DNA of 64,000 nucleotides from Autumnicola lenta (GTDB taxonomy: Bacteria > Bacteroidota > Bacteroidia > Flavobacteriales > Flavobacteriaceae): positions 166,943 to 230,942 of the forward strand of contig NZ_JAVRHO010000003.1 in NCBI RefSeq assembly GCF_031846515.1. Direction: 5' to 3'. The position numbers and the translations under genes are program-made. Under the pieces are notes generated by a model, which made no database searches, was not told the DNA's origin, and was given only the letters and a program-made list of their open reading frames with translations. This document shows, in pieces, positions 27,763-35,306 of the stretch; within the stretch, counting starts at the first letter, position 1; every line of letters begins with the position of its first letter.

Positions 27763-28479
27763 TCAGAAAGTATGATGCAGGCTAAGTTGAATCTGCCCTT
27801 TGCTAATCGCATTTGTAGTCTGGATCATATAACCGGCCTGTACTCTAAGGTTGTCTTTTATAGCATAACCCAGCGCAGAATAAAACCGGTTGCGATCAAA
27901 AAGTTCTACATTGCGGCCATCTCCTATTTCGCGTTCACCGTTAATAAATATCTCATTGTAAAGAGCGAGATAAATCGCATTTTTACTGAGATTATTCTGG
28001 TTTATAGGAACATTTAAAAATATATTGTAGCGGTAACGTGTTCTAAAATCCTGATTTTCTACCCAGCGTTGCTCGTACCTAAAACGGTGAGTTAGGTAGA
28101 AACGGCTGCCTACTTGATGTGGAAGCAAGGCTTCCTGGTAAATTCTGCTTTCACCTGAAGTTTCGTTGCTGTCGCCAAATTCCCCCGAGGTGATATTCCC
28201 GTAACCCAGGGTAAATTTTACATCTGCATTTTCAGGAGCATAGGTGAGTCCGCCACGAATAAGTAATTGTTCCAAATCACCTCCCAGGTTCCAGTTTCGG
28301 TACTGTACATCGCCCTGAATTCCCCATTGGCTATCACCAAAAGTAGTGTTCCAGAAATACATGTACCATGCGCCGGTTTTATCTCCATCAACCTGGGCAG
28401 AAGCACTAATATTAAGTAAAAATAGAAACGGAATTAAAATTAGAGTGTGCTTTTTGAACATTTTCAGCTTTTTCTGCAA
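27763..28479 (-). CDS. DUF2490 outer-membrane beta-barrel protein
   Basis: The 238-residue protein has a signal peptide (ILIPFLFLLNISASAQ) and alternating beta strands typical of a small outer-membrane barrel: WGIQGDVQYRNWNLGGDLEQ, RFYLTHRFRYEQRW, RVQAGYMIQTTNAISKGQIQ, ending LSLHHTF with a terminal aromatic residue. It belongs to DUF2490. Function unknown. Confidence 0.85.
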   Translation of the reverse strand: MQKKLKMFKKHTLILIPFLFLLNISASAQVDGDKTGAWYMYFWNTTFGDSQWGIQGDVQYRNWNLGGDLEQLLIRGGLTYAPENADVKFTLGYGNITSGEFGDSNETSGESRIYQEALLPHQVGSRFYLTHRFRYEQRWVENQDFRTRYRYNIFLNVPINQNNLSKNAIYLALYNEIFINGEREIGDGRNVELFDRNRFYSALGYAIKDNLRVQAGYMIQTTNAISKGQIQLSLHHTF

Positions 28480-28507
28480 ATATATAAGGGTTTATCAAAA
28501 AAAGAAG

Positions 28508-28819
28508 TTATTTATTCCTTTCAATCTTTTGTACATTAAGATATTCCGGACCGTTTTCTATAGGATAACCTTCAATTTTTTCTGCGGAAATTTTTACAGT
28601 TTCACCTTCATATTTAGAAAGATCGATATTGGTGCTTTTAAGGGCATAACTTTTTTCTTCGGAAGCCAAAGTATGCGTACCATATTGGTAGGAAGTTATT
28701 CCTGAAGCCTGAACTACACCGGTAGCTTGCAGAAGAGCGGAACCATCGCCGGTAGTGTTGCTACAGGTGGAAATAAAAAAGAATAGAACACCTGCTGTAA
28801 TTGTGGTTAATACTTTCAT
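28508..28819 (-). CDS. Small lipoprotein, hypothetical
   Basis: The 103-residue protein has a lipoprotein signal with lipobox FISTCSN and a short domain with strands SYALKSTNIDLSKYEGETVK and ISAEKIEGYPIENGPEYL, suggestive of an OB-like fold. It is the last gene before the tRNA-Arg that hosts the genomic island. Confidence 0.6.
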   Translation of the reverse strand: MKVLTTITAGVLFFFISTCSNTTGDGSALLQATGVVQASGITSYQYGTHTLASEEKSYALKSTNIDLSKYEGETVKISAEKIEGYPIENGPEYLNVQKIERNK

Positions 28820-28907
28820 TGCTTATTTCGTTTGATCTAAAATAACTAAGATTTCTAAAAATGTGTAAGATTTAAGTCTGGAATGGATGTATTTCTGAAA
28901 ACATTAT

Positions 28908-28915
28908 TATTTTTG
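28908..28915 (+). promoter_or_regulatory. -7 element of tRNA-Arg promoter
   Basis: TATTTTTG fits TAnnTTTG and lies 11 bp upstream of the predicted tRNA 5' end, the expected distance. No clear -33 element was seen. Confidence 0.45.
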
Positions 28916-28926
28916 TGCTCCATTTA

Positions 28927-28998
28927 GGCCTCGTAGTTCAATGGATAGAATAGAAGTTTCCTAAACTTTAGATCCAAGTTCGATTCTTGGCGAGGCTA
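28927..28998 (+). tRNA. tRNA-Arg(CCU)
   Basis: The cloverleaf closes fully. The acceptor GGCCTCG pairs with CGAGGCT (first pair G-U). The D-stem is GTTC/GAAT, and the anticodon stem is GAAGT/ACTTT with loop TTCCTAA (anticodon CCT at 28960-28962). The T-arm is CCAAG-TTCGATT-CTTGG. The discriminator is A and CCA is not encoded. Its 3' part is duplicated at 53,768 as an attachment site, so this tRNA is the island's integration target and stays intact. Confidence 0.93.
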
Positions 28999-29005
28999 CT
29001 TTTAA
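28976..29005 (+). repeat. attL: 30-bp direct repeat in tRNA-Arg 3' end
   Basis: The 30 bp from the T-arm through the acceptor stem and seven bases beyond (starts AAGTTCGATTCTTGG) are identical to 53768-53797. This is the signature of a tyrosine-recombinase element integrated into a tRNA gene. Confidence 0.88.
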
Positions 29006-29021
29006 CATTTTAAAAGAAACT

Positions 29022-29062
29022 AAAACCCTGTTAATCTTATGATTTTCAGGGTTTTGCATTTT
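29022..29062 (+). terminator. Terminator after tRNA-Arg / left island end
   Basis: AAAACCCTG (29022-29030) pairs with CAGGGTTTT (29047-29055), followed by a T-rich tract. Closely related hairpins follow each of the other two att copies (53,814 and 55,785). Confidence 0.8.
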
Positions 29063-29215
29063 TTATAATTTCAGTTGATATCAGATAATATGGACTTAAA
29101 AGTTCACAAATCGTCAACATTTTTTCAGCTGAAATTCTTATCTTGATCCTTTGTGAAGCAGCACAAATTGGTGGTTTTGACTTTCGTGAAATTGTTCAAC
29201 TTAAAGTCATCAATT

Positions 29216-30478
29216 ATGCGTACTCAGTCAACATTTTCAGTTTTATTCTGGATTTATTCCCAACGGGCAAAAAATAATCTTGCCGTTATCTACGCCAGAA
29301 TCACTATTAACGGTAGAAAATTAAACATTAGCCTAAAGAGAAAGGTTGATGTAAACCTTTGGGATCCGAAGAAACAAAGGGTTTCCGGTAAAAGTTTAAA
29401 TTCTAAAGAAGTAAACCAGTTTCTCGATCAGGAGCATTCAAGGCTTTTCCAATGTTATCAGGAATTGAGGGTGGAAAGGAAGGTTCTTTCTCCGGAAAGT
29501 ATCAAATCTAGGTATTTCGGCGACAGAGAACATCTATTCTCTTTGGAAGACTTATTTAAGTACCACAATGAAAACATGTTTTCAAAACTGAAGCATAATA
29601 CCTCTCGGCTTTATATTACTAGCCAGAATTATATCAGAAAATTCATAAAGAAGGAGTACGGGAGAAAAGATTTTTATTTGAAAGAACTCGATTACAGCTT
29701 TGTTATAAAGTTCGAAAATTATCTCAGAGCTGTTCGACCCCGGCACTACCAGAAAAATCTTCAGCACAATGCAGTAATGAAACATATTCAACGTCTGAGG
29801 AAGATGGTAACGCTCGCTTTCCATCTGGAATGGATCGATCGTGATCCTTTCGTGAAATTTAAGCCCCACCTGATTCATAAAGAAAGAGGATTCTTAACTA
29901 CCGATGAATTAGATAAAATTGAAAATGTACAGTTGGAAATCCCACGGCTGAAAAAAGTAAGAGACCTTTTTATCTTTAGTTGTTACACTGGAGTAAGTTA
30001 TGCAGACCTTATGGTTCTTACTCCACAGAACCTGGTCATCGGGATAGACAAAAAATTATGGTTAATCACCAGGAGAGAGAAGAATGGGAATCAGGTTAAA
30101 CTTCCTTTGTTGTCAAAAGCAATTATTCTAGTTGAAGATTATAAAAATGATGAAGGCTGTTTAGTGATTAATAGTCTTTTGCCTAAGATATCTAACCAGA
30201 AGGTGAATAGTTACTTAAAAGAAATAGCGAAAATCTCTAAAATTGAAAAGAACCTGACCTTTCACCTTGCCCGGCACACTTTTGCAACGACAGTTGCCTT
30301 GACTAATGGAGTTCCTATTGAGACGGTATCTAAAATTTTGGGTCACAAAAAGCTTTCTACAACTCAGATCTATGCTAAGGTTATAGAAAGGAAGGTGAGT
30401 GAGGATATGGAAGTGCTACAGCTGAAATTAAACGAAGCCAGACAAAATAATTTTGAACCTACCAGAAGACTGAATTGA
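29216..30478 (+). CDS. IntDOT-like tyrosine recombinase (island integrase)
   Basis: The 420-residue protein starts at the ATG at 29216 (MRTQSTFSVLFWIYSQRAKN), a typical Bacteroidota integrase start; the track-like longer form would run through the arm-site region. An Arm-DNA-binding domain is followed by a SAM-like core-binding domain and the catalytic domain. HLARHTFAT and LGHKKLSTTQIYAKV supply H-x-x-R, the second H, and the tyrosine nucleophile. The usual first arginine is missing: the motif reads CYTGVSYADL, as in the conjugative transposon integrase IntDOT. It sits next to the tRNA attachment site and presumably mediates integration. Confidence 0.92.
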   Translation: MRTQSTFSVLFWIYSQRAKNNLAVIYARITINGRKLNISLKRKVDVNLWDPKKQRVSGKSLNSKEVNQFLDQEHSRLFQCYQELRVERKVLSPESIKSRYFGDREHLFSLEDLFKYHNENMFSKLKHNTSRLYITSQNYIRKFIKKEYGRKDFYLKELDYSFVIKFENYLRAVRPRHYQKNLQHNAVMKHIQRLRKMVTLAFHLEWIDRDPFVKFKPHLIHKERGFLTTDELDKIENVQLEIPRLKKVRDLFIFSCYTGVSYADLMVLTPQNLVIGIDKKLWLITRREKNGNQVKLPLLSKAIILVEDYKNDEGCLVINSLLPKISNQKVNSYLKEIAKISKIEKNLTFHLARHTFATTVALTNGVPIETVSKILGHKKLSTTQIYAKVIERKVSEDMEVLQLKLNEARQNNFEPTRRLN

Positions 30479-30687
30479 ACAGTTACTAATGGTTAGATAA
30501 TAATTAGCAGATTTTTTAAAAATTATAAATCCTGCTGACAAACCCTTGTCACCCTCCCCAATTAATTTTGTTGATATAATTAAAAGTAAAGAATGAATAA
30601 GGTTGCTGGCAAAACCGGAAAATTATAAGAATTTACTTTTTAAAACATTTACATCTAACAAATTAATTAAACCTTAAAATAATAATT

Positions 30688-31179
30688 ATGGAGACAACAA
30701 CCACCAACAAAAAAGATCAGGTAATTTCACCAGAGGAGTTACTTGAACACCTAAAAGGACACCAACGTCTTACTAGGAGAACTATTGAAGCATTTCCTGA
30801 AGATAAACTTTTTAGTTATTCGCTTGGAGGAATGCGCACTTTTGCAGATTTGATTCAGGAGCTTCTTGGGGTCACCGGTCCTGGAATTAAGGAAATAGCT
30901 ACCCATAAAACTGCTGAATTACAGGAGAGTTTTGATCATCAAAACAAAAAAGCTGAGTTACTTAGAGCCTGGGACAAATCTACCTCTGAAATAGAAAAAT
31001 ACTGGGCGCAGATAAAACCGGAACGTTTTCACGAAACCATAAAATCTTTTGAACAATATGAAGGAAAGGTTTGGGAAAACATTTTTTATTTTATCGATAA
31101 CGAAATCCATCACCGTGGTCAGGGTTATGTGTACTTGCGCTCTTTAGATATAGAACCACCAGCATTTTGGGATAGGTAA
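30688..31179 (+). CDS. DinB family protein
   Basis: The 163-residue four-helix-bundle protein has the DinB/YfiT-type pattern with HLKGHQRLTRRTIEAF at the start and NEIHHRGQGYVYLRSL near the end, whose histidines would bind a metal. Members act as metal-dependent thiol transferases or hydrolases, and many are stress-linked. A -7-like TAATTTTG lies at 30563. It is convergent with a WYL-domain regulator, and the two are often found as a cargo pair. Confidence 0.88.
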   Translation: METTTTNKKDQVISPEELLEHLKGHQRLTRRTIEAFPEDKLFSYSLGGMRTFADLIQELLGVTGPGIKEIATHKTAELQESFDHQNKKAELLRAWDKSTSEIEKYWAQIKPERFHETIKSFEQYEGKVWENIFYFIDNEIHHRGQGYVYLRSLDIEPPAFWDR

Positions 31180-31219
31180 TTACAACCAAGATTTTATCTT
31201 AAAACTTTGTGACAAACGA

Positions 31220-31253
31220 AATTCAGGTACGGCCATTTAACCGTACCTGAATT
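31220..31253. terminator. Bidirectional terminator between dinB-like and WYL genes
   Basis: A perfect 13-bp stem, AATTCAGGTACGG (31220-31232) with CCGTACCTGAATT (31241-31253), has an 8-nt loop and lies between convergent genes. Confidence 0.8.
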
Positions 31254-31279
31254 ATTTATAGGCTGCTAATTTCTTTTAA

Positions 31280-32239
31280 TTATTGAATTCCTTTTTCTGT
31301 GTTCTTGATTATTTCCCGAACACGGGTTTTTAATCGCTCCGGCTCCAGGATTTTGGCGAAATCACCAAACATTAAGTACCAACGGGAAAAACTGTCTTCC
31401 AAATCCCTGGAAAAAAAAGTCATTTCTAACTGGCTACCTAAATCTTTTTCAGAAACAAAACCATAATATTTCCGGTCAGATTCGATGTATTTCACCACTT
31501 CTTTGTCTACAAGAATACGAATTTTAGTATGCTCTTTGGCAGCAGGATCTTTTAGAAAATGATCTAAAGAAAGATGTTTTTGTTGGAAAGGAATTTCCGT
31601 ACGTACTATTTTCTGTATCCTATCGGTTCGAAATTGGCGGTAATCATTTCTGAGATGACAAAAACCCATGACATACCAGTGCCGGTTTTCATGAAAAATT
31701 CCAACCGGTTCAATTTGTCGTTCGGTAGAAAATTTGGAATCCTGCGAGTGATAAAGCAGAAAAACCTGTTTCTTTTCAGCAATACTTTCAAACAAAATTT
31801 CCAAAGCATCGGGAACATTTTTATTAAAAAGTTCATCGGAAGAATTGATCGCTATCCCCGATTCTATAGCAGAAACCATGTCCTTTTCAGCGCTTCGTAA
31901 TATTGATTTAAGCTTATACATAGCAGATTCATGATGTTTCCCCAATGATTTATCGGTAAATTTCTGCATCAGTTTGTCGGCCGCGACAAAACTTGTAGCT
32001 TCTTCACGAGTAAACATTACAGGTGGCAATCTATATCCGTCCACTATAGAATACCCGACTCCGGCTTCACTGGAAATTGGCACGCCAGAAGTCTCAAGAG
32101 TTCTGATGTCACGATAAATAGTTCGCAAACTAACTTCAAACCTGTCGGCTAGTTCTTGAGCTTTGACTATCCGCTTGGATTGCAATTGAATGAGAATCGT
32201 CACAATACGATCAAATCGATTAAGGGTATTTAAGCTCAT
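31280..32239 (-). CDS. YafY-type HTH-WYL transcriptional regulator
   Basis: The 319-residue protein has an N-terminal HTH (RIVKAQELADRFEVSLRTIY), a WYL domain (RHWYVMGFCHLRNDYRQFRT) and a C-terminal WCX region. WYL regulators respond to nucleic-acid or other ligands, and several control defence loci in bacteria. Here it lies at the left of a CRISPR island, but it is not part of the cas operon and points away from it; its likely target is itself or the convergent dinB-like gene. Confidence 0.88.
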   Translation of the reverse strand: MSLNTLNRFDRIVTILIQLQSKRIVKAQELADRFEVSLRTIYRDIRTLETSGVPISSEAGVGYSIVDGYRLPPVMFTREEATSFVAADKLMQKFTDKSLGKHHESAMYKLKSILRSAEKDMVSAIESGIAINSSDELFNKNVPDALEILFESIAEKKQVFLLYHSQDSKFSTERQIEPVGIFHENRHWYVMGFCHLRNDYRQFRTDRIQKIVRTEIPFQQKHLSLDHFLKDPAAKEHTKIRILVDKEVVKYIESDRKYYGFVSEKDLGSQLEMTFFSRDLEDSFSRWYLMFGDFAKILEPERLKTRVREIIKNTEKGIQ

Positions 32240-33015
32240 AAATTGAGGATAATCTCATAAATATAGAAATTTTTACGTTTAGGAAATTATCTAAAAAATA
32301 ACAGGACCACCACATTTCCTTTCATTCCGCTGCTCTTTATTCCAGGAAAAGCGCTTCGTCAAAAAAGTCATGGACCCATACCTAAAACTTATTCCTCTCC
32401 TCATAAGCTTTAGGTAAGCGTCCGTAGATTTGATCTGCGTATTTTTAATTGTGCTAACTACCCGCTTTTTTCATTTCAGCTCTACTACTCCCAGAGCCTT
32501 TACCAGCGTTACCATTTTTAATCATGCGAAGTTATGAGATTTAGAAGTTAGCCGGACTGGTATGTAAGAGCTACTCTTGTTGAATATTTGTCACTACGTC
32601 CTATCCTAATTCTAAATCCCATGTTTTATAGGCAACAAAAATGGTAACGGCGAAGGCTCTGCAGGAAGTAAATAGATGAAAGAAATATCCATTCAACTCG
32701 CTCTTTTTTCCTCTAAAATCTCAAAAAATGGAAAACGCTCAGGATATAGAAAGTAAATAGAAGTTTTTTATTAGTATTATTTGATGGTCTTTGGTGCTGT
32801 TGATTTTCTTCTATGATGTTTATGGATATCAATTAAAGGCAATTGGATTCAAAATTAATTTAACAGAAAAAAGTAGCTGTAGCCTCTTTGATAATAAGCC
32901 TTTTATGTATTTTTAAATTATTGAACTACAGTAGTTTTAAAAGTATTATTGTCTCATTTTTTGATTTGACTTTCCTGACAATAATACGCATCTAAAGAAT
33001 TTGTATTGGCAATTT
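32240..33015. other. Long intergenic region with an inverted repeat
   Basis: No gene is supported here. CAGAGCCTTTACCAGCGTT followed by ACCATTTTT (32492-32519) is partly inverted at 32637-32661, where the strand reads AAAAATGGTAACGGCGAAGG then CTCTG. Both arms can encode short peptides with a KNGN...G-S core (for example NKNGNGEGSAGSK ending in a stop). Whether these are real microproteins or remnants is unknown. Confidence 0.4.
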
Positions 33016-33135
33016 CCTGCCCTGTAAACCGGTATTGGTTTATGGCAGGATGGTATTAAATTTTTGCCCTTTGGGGGCAAAAGTGGAATAGCAAGAGGGT
33101 AACGGGCGGAGCCCTGTTACATATTCCACTTTTAT
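33016..33135 (+). other. Candidate oriT / hairpin cluster upstream of bfmA
   Basis: Three hairpins are packed here. CCTGCC...GGCAGG encloses TAAACC...GGTTTA (33016-33049). TTTTGCCC pairs with GGGGCAAAA (33062-33082). AAGTGGAAT (33081-33089) pairs with ATTCCACTT (33123-33131) around a GC-rich core. It lies just before the mobilization gene, the usual place for oriT in Bacteroidota mobilizable elements. The nic site is not identified. Confidence 0.45.
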
Positions 33136-33259
33136 TTATAACTAATTGATATTCAATTAATTATAAGATAGCTTAACAGCTTGAAAATATGCCTCAGCAA
33201 TGATTTTTAACTAAAAACCTCCGGTAGCTCAACAAAACCGGGAAATAATTTACTAAAAA

Positions 33260-33616
33260 ATGGATAAAGGATATGAAAAAGAGGGGTTCGTGACGATAAG
33301 CATCAAAGCCTCTGTAGCTAAAAAATTCAGGAAGTACAGCAAAGAAATTTCGAAATCCCACTCGATGACTTTGCTGCTGATGTTGGAATTTTTTGAACAC
33401 AACGGGATAGCTCCAACGGAGGATTTTGGTCCCCGGATGCAAACTCTTGAAACTTTAATCAAGAAAAGGATCAATGGCGTGATCGCCATTTTGAAAGACA
33501 TTGAAAAGACCCAGACCAAACCCACAACTGGGATGCTCATGGCGCTGTTGGAACCACCGGAAAAGAAACCTCTGCTATTGGAAAAAAAACAATTTCCTGA
33601 TAAGGAAAATTATTAA
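33260..33616 (+). CDS. BfmA/BtgA family mobilization protein
   Basis: The 118-residue basic protein shows FVTISIKASVAKKFRKYSKE, then SHSMTLLLMLEFFEHNGI and KRINGVIAILKDIEKTQTKP, which I recognise as the BfmA/BtgA accessory mobilization family of Bacteroides elements (ribbon-helix-helix-like N-terminus). Such proteins bind oriT and assist a relaxase. No relaxase gene is seen in the island, so mobilization would need help in trans. A hairpin cluster upstream may be the oriT. Confidence 0.82.
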   Translation: MDKGYEKEGFVTISIKASVAKKFRKYSKEISKSHSMTLLLMLEFFEHNGIAPTEDFGPRMQTLETLIKKRINGVIAILKDIEKTQTKPTTGMLMALLEPPEKKPLLLEKKQFPDKENY

Positions 33617-33680
33617 AGGTTCTTGATCACAATAGGTTTAGGATTGTAATAAATAATATGTCAATGGAAATAAAAAAAAG

Positions 33681-33959
33681 ATGAAAAAAACCTCACATCC
33701 GATTATGGTTAGTATCCACTCCCTGGAAACTAAAATCGATCAACTGACAAGGGAGTTTAGGATCAGGCAGATTCAGGATCCGGGATACATTCTGCTGGAT
33801 AATGCTGATTTTATCCAGATGTTCAAAATAAGTGCTAAAACAGCCCAGAACTGGCGGGAAGAAGGGCTTATTGAGTATGCACAGGTAAAAGGAAAGATCT
33901 ATTACAGGCTACAGGATATCAAAGACTTTATAAACCGTCACAGGAAAAGCAGGAAGTAA
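33681..33959 (+). CDS. Helix-turn-helix (excisionase/MerR-like) protein
   Basis: The 92-residue protein has a MerR-like HTH_17 segment, DFIQMFKISAKTAQNWREEG then YYRLQDIKDFINRHRKSR. Small proteins of this sort next to Bacteroidota integrases serve as excisionases or replication/mobilization regulators. It lies 64 bp after bfmA-like and 12 bp before the 249-residue hypothetical gene, so the two are likely co-transcribed. Confidence 0.78.
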   Translation: MKKTSHPIMVSIHSLETKIDQLTREFRIRQIQDPGYILLDNADFIQMFKISAKTAQNWREEGLIEYAQVKGKIYYRLQDIKDFINRHRKSRK

Positions 33960-33971
33960 TCTCTTAATAAA

Positions 33972-34721
33972 ATGAATCAGGAAATATCAGTTCCCATAGA
34001 GTTCTTTATACATGCACAGCAAAAAGGCTATGCTAAGAAGCTGCAATTCTTTTTGTCCTTAAAGCTGCTCTACCGTAGCGGAAAGGCCAGACTGAATGAT
34101 GGGGAGCTGCTATTTTTAGAACTGACTGAGGAGATCCACTCCCGAAGAACTACTTTGAATTATATTAAATTCCTGGTAGAAAAGGGATGGCTACAGTACA
34201 ATGCAAAGACAGGATATTACATCATCAAATCCTTTGACAGGATACGAAGAGAGAACAACTGGAGAGTAAGGCTTTCTTTTCCGGTGGATTTTGATTCGTA
34301 CAGGAACATCAAAGCAATTACAGGGGCAATCCTTTATGGATATCTTCATATGGACTTCTGGAGAAAAGTAAGGAGAAAGAAAAGCGTACAGATAAAAGGC
34401 AGTACCTATCATTTTCTCTCCCCTCACTTTAATTATAAAGAAGCACCTGCTCCGCTTTCTGTTCTAGGGATCTGTAACATCTTTAAGATTTCAGCATCCA
34501 CCGCTTCCAGGCTTAAAGATTATGCCAAGAAGCACAACTTGCTGGAGGTTCGAAAGAATTACGGAACCATAGTTCCCAATAAAAAAGCCATGGAGCTGTG
34601 TTTAAAGTACAATGATAAAGGGAGCAATATTGTTTACCATCAGGGAAATTACCGTTTTCAGTTAATTGACACTATTTTACCTCTTTTTCTTTTTAAAAAG
34701 CGGCAAAAACTGAAAACATAA
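33972..34721 (+). CDS. Mobile-element hypothetical protein with winged-helix segment
   Basis: The 249-residue basic protein has an HTH-like segment ILGICNIFKISASTASRLKD-type (here SVLGICNIFKISASTASRLK) near residue 165 and an earlier helical region HSRRTTLNYIKFLVEKGWLQ resembling a first winged helix. Similar genes accompany HTH_17 proteins in Bacteroidota mobile elements. It could act in replication or regulation of the element; no specific function can be given. Confidence 0.6.
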   Translation: MNQEISVPIEFFIHAQQKGYAKKLQFFLSLKLLYRSGKARLNDGELLFLELTEEIHSRRTTLNYIKFLVEKGWLQYNAKTGYYIIKSFDRIRRENNWRVRLSFPVDFDSYRNIKAITGAILYGYLHMDFWRKVRRKKSVQIKGSTYHFLSPHFNYKEAPAPLSVLGICNIFKISASTASRLKDYAKKHNLLEVRKNYGTIVPNKKAMELCLKYNDKGSNIVYHQGNYRFQLIDTILPLFLFKKRQKLKT

Positions 34722-35100
34722 AGGAAAGGTTTATAGAATGAAAAAAATAAAAAAATGAAAGCCTTGCCTTTTTACCTTTTTAGGCGCGATAGCGCGTTTG
34801 TTTATTTCGCGGCGGAACCGTCCCAGAGCTGGTTCACCACTAGACCAGTACTTGTCTCGTACCTGTCCTGATTTTGGGATGGTTAAAAAACCATTTGCTG
34901 CTAAACCAGAATATATCCTAATGCGCACTATGTCTAATTCAAATGGAATAGCAAGTAGTTTTATTGTAGGAATATTAAGATAATTTTAGTAAATATGTAA
35001 TTCCTTCCGATAAAAATTCCCCTACGAGTTTTCATCTAAGGTTAATGCTCTATTCAGTAGGGGAATATTGAATATCATTACGGTTTCCTAAGGGTACTAA
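34722..35100. other. Intergenic region with hairpins
   Basis: No convincing gene is present. A GCGCGATAGCGC palindrome lies at 34783-34794. A long-looped inverted repeat pairs TTCCCCTAC (35017-35025) with GTAGGGGAA (35058-35066). It may hold the promoter and leader of the cas operon or an RNA; neither is shown. Confidence 0.4.
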
Positions 35101-35174
35101 GATCCCCCGCCAGGAGTCGAACCTGAAACCTGGACTTTCGTTAGTCCTGCTCTGTCCATTTGAGCTAGGGGGTA
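35101..35174 (-). pseudogene. tRNA-like sequence / degenerate tRNA
   Basis: On the minus strand, a D-arm (GCTC/GAGC), a perfect 5-bp anticodon stem (GGACT/AGTCC) and a T-arm (TCAGG-TTCGACT-CCTGG) are in order. However, the anticodon loop has six bases (AACGAA), and the acceptor stem (TACCCCC with CGGGGGA) only pairs through shifted C/G runs. It looks like a decayed or atypical tRNA, so no amino-acid identity is assigned. It lies 130 bp upstream of cas8 in the opposite sense. Confidence 0.6.
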
Positions 35175-35306
35175 ATTTGCAATCCTAGTTAAAAATTGGA
35201 AAACAAAACTTACACATTTAATAGTTTCAATCTAATTTCTGAATAGATTTTTATAAATGTAAATATATATTTAAATTAGTAGCATAACATACACATTTAA
35301 TATAAA

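Noticed and set aside
34798..34983. A 61-codon ORF before the tRNA-like sequence
   Set aside because: Its composition is not protein-like and it overlaps a similar antisense frame; no support.
34722..35306. A CRISPR-guarded toxin-antitoxin RNA pair (CreTA-like) near cas8b
   Set aside because: No degenerate CRISPR repeat or spacer-like match was found here; only the tRNA-like sequence and hairpins are seen.
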